DNA from: Ctenosaura bakeri
Lineage: Eukaryota > Chordata > Lepidosauria > Squamata > Iguanidae
Direction: 5' to 3'
Length of the DNA stretch: 64,000 nucleotides
NCBI GenBank assembly: GCA_948474755.1
Contig: CAOLHI010001039.1
Span: 310,001 to 374,000 of the forward strand
This document shows, one piece after another, positions 58,903 through 64,000 of the stretch; the first letter of the stretch is position 1; every line of letters begins with the position of its first letter. A program made the translations under genes and the position numbers. The notes under the pieces were generated by a model that ran no database searches, was not told the DNA's origin, and saw only the letters and a program-made list of their open reading frames with translations.

Positions 58903-59533
58903 AGGTATAAAAAAACCTATCTAGCCTTGACCATGATTTATGACACTCGGAGTAATACGTGAAATATTCCTCTTTTCTGCTTACTTTATTGCCTACCTCT
59001 TTTAGGGACAAATAATCCAATAAATCAAAAAAGGATTTTGGTAATTTTCCCTGATTACTTTTACCCTTTCTCCTATCTTCCCCTGATCTATCCATTTGTG
59101 GATTTAGAACCCCATTCCAATCCCCCATCATTATTACTTTATAGTTTTCTAAGTCCATTAATCTTTCTGACAAATTTTGATAAAATTTACTCTTATTATC
59201 TAAGGGACCATATATTGCTACTACTGCTAACCTTAAACCTGGTGTCTTAACTTCTACTTTTAGGAAATATCCCCTTTCATTGCTGTATATTAATTCAGAT
59301 TCAAATTTGTTATTTACATAAATTGTCACTCCCTTTTTCTTTTTATCAATTGCAGATGAATAACTTTGACCTAATTTTGGGTTTTTGATATATTTCAAAT
59401 CTTTATTTCTGATGTGGGTTTCTTGGAAAGCTATCACGTCAAGCTTTAATTTTTCTAGGTAATGAAAAATGCATTTTCTCTTATGTGGGACGTTCATACC
59501 ACGAACGTTCCATGATAATAATTTTAAATTCAT
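58811..59533 (-). CDS. L1 ORF2, proximal frame: endonuclease
   Basis: 240 codons starting MNLKLLSWNVRG. Key residues of the exonuclease-endonuclease-phosphatase fold: Asn in WNVRG (residue 9), Glu in FQETHI (38), Tyr in AIYGP (108), GDWN (137-140). The final SDH lies in the other frame. After RLDRFF the frame runs off and stops at 58811. The start is the first ATG after ORF1, 35 bases beyond its stop, the usual L1 spacing for low-efficiency ORF2 translation. A single extra T in the coding-strand T run would explain the break; a sequencing or assembly error in the homopolymer is equally possible. Confidence 0.9.
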   Translation of the reverse strand: MNLKLLSWNVRGMNVPHKRKCIFHYLEKLKLDVIAFQETHIRNKDLKYIKNPKLGQSYSSAIDKKKKGVTIYVNNKFESELIYSNERGYFLKVEVKTPGLRLAVVAIYGPLDNKSKFYQNLSERLMDLENYKVIMMGDWNGVLNPQMDRSGEDRRKGKSNQGKLPKSFFDLLDYLSLKEVGNKVSRKEEYFTYYSECHKSWSRLDRFFYTFGEDKKYNENRNSSEISIRSLSNSVNIKIW

Positions 59534-59568
59534 TTTAACTTAAAATCTACCCAACAACTGTCCTTTCC

Positions 59569-59964
59569 CTAATTTACTTCTTCTGAGCCTTCCTCACTCA
59601 AGTCTTCTGATTCCAAATCCTGTGCTGGTGGTATATCTTCCTCTCCTTCTTCATCTGCTTCCTCTTCTGCTGCTTCCTCCTCCTCCTCTTCTTCCTCCTG
59701 TCTCTTTTCTAGTTCTTCTTCATTCCTTATTCTCTCCATTTCTTGTTTCATCTGTTCTTTTCTTGTTCTTTTCTCTAGTCCTTGCTCTCTTTGTGTATTT
59801 TCTTTCCTTGTGTGTTTCTCTTGATCCCGTAGCAATTCCTCCATTCTGGTTAATTCTTCTTTGTGTCTTTTCCAAAACTCTTGTGCCTTCGATACCGTGT
59901 TCAAAACCACTTTCTTTTGTTTCCATGTAAAGGATATACCTTCTGTCTTTTCCCAGGTACACAT
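59569..59964 (-). CDS. L1 ORF1, distal frame: end of C-terminal domain plus charged acidic tail
   Basis: 131 codons, joined to the upstream ORF1 frame by a TAATG overlap. The first 40 residues (MCTWEKTEGISFTWKQKKVV, then SKAQEFWKRH) continue the ORF1 C-terminal domain by analogy with other L1 ORF1 proteins. After that comes a highly charged helix rich in Lys, Arg and Glu, with a run of about eight Glu (EEEEEEEEAAEEEADEEGEE) and a final SEDLSEEGSEEVN-type acidic end. Mammalian ORF1 proteins lack such a tail. Either a one-base deletion split a longer ORF1, or this is a separate reinitiated frame. Confidence 0.75.
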   Translation of the reverse strand: MCTWEKTEGISFTWKQKKVVLNTVSKAQEFWKRHKEELTRMEELLRDQEKHTRKENTQREQGLEKRTRKEQMKQEMERIRNEEELEKRQEEEEEEEEAAEEEADEEGEEDIPPAQDLESEDLSEEGSEEVN

Positions 59965-60761
59965 TATTCCAATTCTCTTAATCTTTGGGTTATAAAGACA
60001 TAGTTCCTTCTCTTCTTTAGTAAAACCGGATGAATATCCTTGAAAATTTTCACCTCCGAGTCTTCTATTATCAGCCTCTTCGAATAGTTACGTTGCAGCA
60101 CTAAATCTTTCACTCTCTCTCTTAGAAAATATACTACGATGTCTCGTGGTATATTTCTACGTTTCGCTACTGCAGAGTTGACTCGGAAGGCTCTGTCGAT
60201 TTCCAAGTCCAATTGTTCCGGTTCCCAGTCTATGAATCTTGCTAATGGTATAACCAGTCTCTGATACAAATCCTCTTGAGCCATCTCACTCAGTCCCCTA
60301 ATCTTTATTGATTTGTTCCTGTTCTTAATGTCTAACAGCAATGTTGAGCGCTCCAATTGATCCGTTCTTTCTACATTATCAGTTATCTGTGTTTCAAGCT
60401 TCGTAGTTCTTTCTTCCACCTGGGTAATCTTCTCATTGGCTTGTTTTATTTCTGTACTTATATTGTCTAGTTTCATATTGAATATCTCCAATTCTTTTTT
60501 GATATCTGTCTTAATTTCCATCCTCATCTGTTTCATTTCCATTCTAACTTCTTTCATTTCATTTTTGAAGGTTGTCGTCAATTTCCGTAGTTCCCCCAAT
60601 AAATCTGTTCCAGTATTTTGATTCACGCCTTGAGATTCTGTAGTAGTCGTACTTGGTCCCACAATTGGGGATTTGATTTCCGACGAGGCTCTCCTTTGCA
60701 AGAGTGATTGGATTTGGGTTTGGGCTCCTGCTCCCGCCTTCCTTTTCCCCGCGGCCATCAT
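59964..60761 (-). CDS. L1 ORF1, proximal frame: coiled coil, RRM and start of C-terminal domain
   Basis: 265 codons starting MMAAGKRKAGAGAQ, with the double ATG in AAGATGATGG context. Residues 1-50 are basic and low in structure. About 55-140 form a coiled coil (heptads of Leu/Ile/Met with Lys/Glu). About 148-190 are the RNA-recognition-like domain (KSIKIRGLSEMAQEDLYQRL). About 190-265 are the C-terminal domain (RNIPRDIVVYFLRERVKDLV). The protein should trimerise and bind L1 RNA as a chaperone. The frame stops at TAA, which overlaps the next ATG. Confidence 0.9.
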   Translation of the reverse strand: MMAAGKRKAGAGAQTQIQSLLQRRASSEIKSPIVGPSTTTTESQGVNQNTGTDLLGELRKLTTTFKNEMKEVRMEMKQMRMEIKTDIKKELEIFNMKLDNISTEIKQANEKITQVEERTTKLETQITDNVERTDQLERSTLLLDIKNRNKSIKIRGLSEMAQEDLYQRLVIPLARFIDWEPEQLDLEIDRAFRVNSAVAKRRNIPRDIVVYFLRERVKDLVLQRNYSKRLIIEDSEVKIFKDIHPVLLKKRRNYVFITQRLRELE

Positions 60762-62993
60762 CTTGGCTAAATCACTCTAACTTCTTAATCTTCTCTGTTT
60801 GGATTAACTGTAAAGTCCTCTAACTTAATTATTTGTTGGCTCAAGGATCTTACCTACACTTGTTACCCCTCCTACTTTTTGTCTAATTAGTTGTTTAATT
60901 ATATTATCTGTATTTCACTTACCCTCTTTTAGGCTTTTTATATATTTTTTCCCTTTTTATTAATTCAAATCTTAATCTTTTTATTTCAATAGGCTTCTAC
61001 CTCGATTTCCCAACCTAATTTAATCACAAATGAAATACAATGCTACCCCAATTTCTTTCTCCCCCTTTTTTCTTTTCTTTTAACCAAAAATTAGTTCTTA
61101 AATTTAATACCTAAATTCAACAATATTGCGCTATAAAAACAAAATTACTGTCAATCAATTAAGCCAGTTACCTTAACTTTTTCCAATTCTAATCAGATAA
61201 TTCCGTTTCCAATTCTAAGCTGATGATTTACACTCCAAAATTCAAATAATGCCCTCAAGTAGTTATGTGGTTATGCTCACTGATGTTTACTATTCAATCC
61301 AAGGGGGGTTATATAAATTCTGTTAAATACAGTTAAATTCCAAAATGAATAATTCCTTAAATTGCCACTCCTCCCTCAGCCTCTCCCACTGTAAACAAAG
61401 GGTTCACGTTCAACCAGAGATCACTCAAGAATAGTCCCAAGGGGGTGTTTTACAAGAAATTTAACAATAAACAAGAATAAGCGTTACCTCAATTTTAAGT
61501 CTGATTGGCCCAAACCCACTTCTTTTTTATATTATTTCAGTTATTCCAATAGTCAGAAAATCAGAAGGGTCCCCCTCCCTTATATCCACAAACAACAATT
61601 ATTCCAAGTGGCCTATTGGATTTCTCACAACTAGGAAAAGCTCCCCGATATCCCCAAGGCTAGTGAACAATAACAAACGTCAGCTCTGTCTTCTCCGTCA
61701 CTCAGATCGCTCTCTTTTCTCCGTCTCTCCGTTGTTCCACAGCTCTTCCTCTCCGTCACTCCGTCGCTCCGCCCACTCTAACCACTCTCTCTTCTCCGTC
61801 ACTCCATCACTTCGTCTGATCTCTCTCTTCCGTCCACACCGTCCACTCTCACTTCTCTATCACTCCATCCACCTCCCTTCTCTGTCTCTCTGACGCTCCT
61901 TCTGCCCACTTCTCTGTCACACTGTTCTTTTTCACTACTCCGACACTCCGTCGCTCCGTCCACTCTCTCTCCTTCGTCCGCTCTCTCCTCTCTATCGCTC
62001 TGTCTGCCCTCTCTTCTTCGTCACTCCTTCCGCCCTCTCTTCTCTGCCACTCTGTCCACTCTCTCTTCTCCACTCCTCTGTCACTCCTTCCGTCTGCTTC
62101 CCTCACTCAAATCTCTCTCCCCCTCCTCAGTCTCGTCTCGTCCACTTCACCCTCCTTTCCCCACCTCTCCCCTCTTTCAAATCCAGATTACAGTTCGATC
62201 TCCAAAAAGATGAATCTTCTGCTTTCTAGCTCACAAAAGCGGCTTTCCAAATCACAAGCGAGGGGGGGGGTAGGGAAGGCAAAATACGAATATTTCAACA
62301 AGGATACGGATGACGTTGAGGGCACTAAGCAAGATGGCGATCCATCACACGCTCCAGTTTAGATCTAACTCTCCCTCCAAAGGACAATTCTACTTGGGGG
62401 GGCTTAAAGAAACTCAGAGGAATGTAAAATCACTTCTCTCCCCAAGTCCACAACTGGGCGAAGTTTATCAGCTTTTTTAGTCCTTTTTAATCCTTCAATC
62501 TATATGACTATTAAATAAAACTACAACTCGAGGGGGGTGCTCCAATCTCTTCTTCCCTTCCCCCTCTCCAGCTATCCCGTCCAGGTCACCACAGCGCCAG
62601 GGAATTAAGCTCTCCTCCAGGTAAGAAGTTACTTTCTCCTACTTCCAGTAAAAGTTCGTTAGGGTGGCTTACCAATGGTTCTTACTGCTAAGTGAATCAA
62701 AAAGTCTCCATTAGATCAGTGGTGAGACAGCTTGCCTGTCCAGGCTCTCCGACGCGGTGATGGCGGCTCCACAGTCCTTCCCCCAGCCGTGTCTCGCTAT
62801 TTTTTTTCTTCACAAATTCACACTCTGGGTGGCAATGGACCCCCTGTGAGCCTCCTCCGTGATCCCCTTTCTCTGGGGATCAATCCCCTCCAAACTGATT
62901 TTATTTTCGAGGGAATTTCCGACCACGTCGGATTTGGAATTCCACAGCCTCGTGGATTCCAACCTTTCGCTGTCTCTCCTCCACCGGAAGTCC
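60762..62993 (-). promoter_or_regulatory. L1 5' UTR and presumed internal promoter
   Basis: 2.2 kb with no coding potential. The element start GGACTTCCGGTGGAGGAG is followed by GC-richer sequence (62740-62990). As read on the plus strand, a YY1-like core AAGATGGCGATCC occurs near 62332. The middle is dominated by a degenerate purine-rich repeat. In L1 elements this region drives Pol II transcription from base one; that role is inferred here. Confidence 0.6.
61690..62160 (-). repeat. Degenerate purine/pyrimidine tandem array in the L1 5' UTR
   Basis: The plus strand is a mosaic of units such as TCTTCTCCGTCACTCC, GTCGCTCCGCCCACTC and CTCTCTTCTCTGTCACTC with irregular spacing, about 470 bp long and almost free of purine runs. 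The minus-strand ORF over it (61849-62106) is a low-complexity Arg/Glu by-product. Confidence 0.75.
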
Positions 62994-63010
62994 CATAAGA
63001 ATCCAATTCA
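62994..63010 (-). repeat. L1 target-site duplication, 5' side
   Basis: CATAAGAATCCAATTCA, identical to the copy at 54949-54965. It shows that the insertion is full length and not 5'-truncated or inverted. Confidence 0.97.
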
Positions 63011-63029
63011 AACCACTGGAACTTTGTTG

Positions 63030-63340
63030 CTTTTGTTATTTGCCATTAAGTCAGCTTTGACTTAGGGCAGCCCTATGAATGAGAAAACTCCAAGACACCC
63101 TATCATCAAAAGCCCTGCTCAGGTCCTGCAAATTCAAGCCCATGCATTCCTTGATTATCCACCTGTAATATGGTTTTCCTCTTTTCCTATTGTCTTCTAC
63201 TTTATCAAGGATTAGTAATGTTGTCTCACAAAATGGCTAAAGTTCATGACCCTCAGTTTACTTATTTTGGCTTCGTAAGGAGAGCTTGGTTTTGTTCTTG
63301 GATCCATTTATTTGCCTTTTTTCTTTTTTTGCCATTCCAT
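63030..63340 (-). mobile_element. Decayed LINE 3' end, SINE-partner type
   Basis: Minus-strand landmarks: GACCTGAGCAGGGCTTTTGA, TGATAGGGTGTCTTGGAGTT, TTCTCATTCATAGGGCTGCC, CTAAGTCAAAGCTGACTTAA, TGGCAAATAAC. The same tail is at 50600-50700 on the plus strand. Upstream coding sequence is decayed beyond confident reading. Confidence 0.5.
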
Positions 63341-63408
63341 AGTATCTGTAGAATAATTTTTCAGAACCCAGAATCTTCAAGTGAAATGAGACTTAGCTTT
63401 GAGTTTCA

Positions 63409-63861
63409 TTAGTCAGTAGCATATACACCTGGCGTTGCCTGGGATTTTATTTTCTCATAGGTGATACTTGTTAGAGAGTTTTGAGATCCTGTGTCTCTAA
63501 TTCCCCAAACTGTATTGTTCAGTACCTGTAACTTTTCCCCATATTCCCCAATCCAATCTGTATTCAGAGTTATTAACATACAGAGGTTGGGCTCCTGAGA
63601 GAATACACTGCCCTCCTCGTTGCTGCTAGGCCTCATCTCCATAGCAACCGGCCTATTCCAGACAGACACAGTTGACTTAGGCCCAAGAGCTCTCTGGTTG
63701 AGAATTCTATAAGCCTCTCCCTAAACTGTAAACCCCAAGAGTCCACAGTATCTTCTCAGGCAGCCAATCATATGAGCTCTTTGCCTGACACAGCCAACCA
63801 TATGAGGTCTTTGCCTGACACAGACAAACAAACATGCAAACTTTGACTTTTATATATTAGA
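63409..63861 (-). mobile_element. Non-autonomous Helitron
   Basis: 453 bp on the minus strand. It starts with TC in TCTAATATATAAAAGTCAAA, preceded by A. It ends CTAA, followed by T, giving the expected AT insertion site with no target duplication. Twenty to thirty bases before the end is the hairpin region CCAGGCAACGCCAGG, a decayed form of the common Helitron ending CCCGGGCAACGCCGGG. The interior holds a 30-bp tandem duplication (63761-63820) and a short stretch like MITE family A (63696-63755). No Rep/helicase ORF. Confidence 0.7.
63761..63820 (+). repeat. 30-bp tandem duplication inside the Helitron
   Basis: 63761-63790 and 63791-63820 differ at two positions. The unit contains CAATCATATGAGCTCTTTGC versus CAACCATATGAGGTCTTTGC. 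Confidence 0.85.
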
Positions 63862-64000
63862 TAGAAGAAGCATGGGTCTATTTCAGTCCCATATGGACTC
63901 AAGACAAAGATATAAGACAAATAAATAAATACCCCATGAACATGCATAATATCCTCTCAAATATCGCAGAATGAGGTAATTTTGACTCTTTTTCTTAAGA

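Larger units (their letters stand above)
54966..62993 (-). mobile_element. Full-length L1 LINE (8,028 bp)
   Basis: Minus-strand element bounded by a perfect 17-bp direct repeat. In its own order it has a 5' leader of 2.2 kb starting GGACTTCCGGTGGAGGAG, ORF1 (two overlapping frames), a 35-base spacer, ORF2 with endonuclease then reverse transcriptase (two overlapping frames), a 3' UTR with two microsatellites, an AATAAA signal, and an A/T-rich tail at the insertion edge. The perfect duplication and near-open frames indicate a recent insertion. It lies in the same orientation as GUCY1A2. Lineage: L1 clade of a non-mammalian vertebrate, judging by ORF order and motifs. Confidence 0.95.
30901..64000 (-). 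other. GUCY1A2 intron upstream of the exon (partial)
   Basis: Intronic DNA upstream of the exon in the gene's direction, running past the window end. The preceding cyclase segment (the one carrying the first metal-binding Asp) is not visible. Outside the repeats listed separately, I see nothing recognisable in 30901-31589, 31746-34207, 34798-37017, 37969-38475, 38659-40264, 40825-41329, 41757-43258, 44360-45137, 45358-46903, 48001-49049, 49776-50599, 50701-51049, 52093-52604 and 53727-54778. The branch point and pyrimidine tract before the acceptor are weak but usable (GATTTGTCTGATTGCTGCAG). Confidence 0.75.

Noticed and set aside
61849..62106. Arg/Glu-rich 85-codon ORF
   Set aside because: A translation of the purine-rich repeat in the L1 leader; low complexity.
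63170..63412. 80-codon hydrophobic ORF with apparent membrane segments
   Set aside because: It lies antisense on a decayed LINE tail, and the Phe/Leu richness comes from T-rich sequence.

Overview
This is vertebrate genomic DNA, most likely from a squamate reptile (lizard-type). Evidence: a single vertebrate exon with consensus splice sites; CR1 and L2-type LINE fragments; a Sauria-type tRNA SINE; 5S-rRNA-derived SINEs; a SPIN-like hAT transposon; a short Helitron; and a near-intact L1 of non-mammalian type. There are no prokaryotic genes, operons or CRISPR arrays.

Host gene. The only host coding sequence I can support is one 144-base, phase-0 exon at 30757-30900 on the minus strand. It encodes 48 residues of the catalytic domain of the soluble guanylate cyclase alpha-2 subunit (GUCY1A2). 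Everything else reads as intron: more than 33 kb on the upstream side (higher coordinates) and more than 30.7 kb on the downstream side (lower coordinates). The neighbouring catalytic-domain exons are not visible.

Layout. 0-30 kb: a CR1 3' half (1.1-2.1 kb); an L2-type tail next to a 102-bp tandem repeat (5.1-5.5 kb); a hAT element with a perfect CTCTAGAG target duplication (6.2-6.6 kb); 5S- and tRNA-derived SINEs (12.1-12.5 and 15.6 kb); a solo LTR nested in a TA-flanked DNA element (14.3-15.4 kb); an LTR-like block (17.5-18.6 kb); a TA-flanked MITE (22.0-22.3 kb); and a MITE inserted in a SINE (27.3-27.8 kb). 30-54 kb: the exon, then L2 fragments, SINEs, a GC-rich TAA-flanked MITE (37.1-37.6 kb), a Sauria SINE inside an unnamed repeat (40.3-40.8 kb), and a SPIN-like hAT element carrying about 450 bp of GC-rich DNA inside another MITE (46.9-47.8 kb). 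55-63 kb: an 8.0-kb full-length L1 on the minus strand with a perfect 17-bp target-site duplication. Each of its two genes is split by what looks like a one-base frame change. 63.0-63.9 kb: a LINE 3' tail and a 453-bp Helitron.

Reading. Almost all L2-type fragments lie antisense to the host gene. The one young, full-length L1 lies in the sense orientation. The most unusual objects are the SPIN-like element with foreign GC-rich cargo, the full-length L1 with its acidic ORF1 tail and pyrimidine-rich 5' leader repeat, and a dispersed repeat family beginning TAGGGATGTA that I could not assign.
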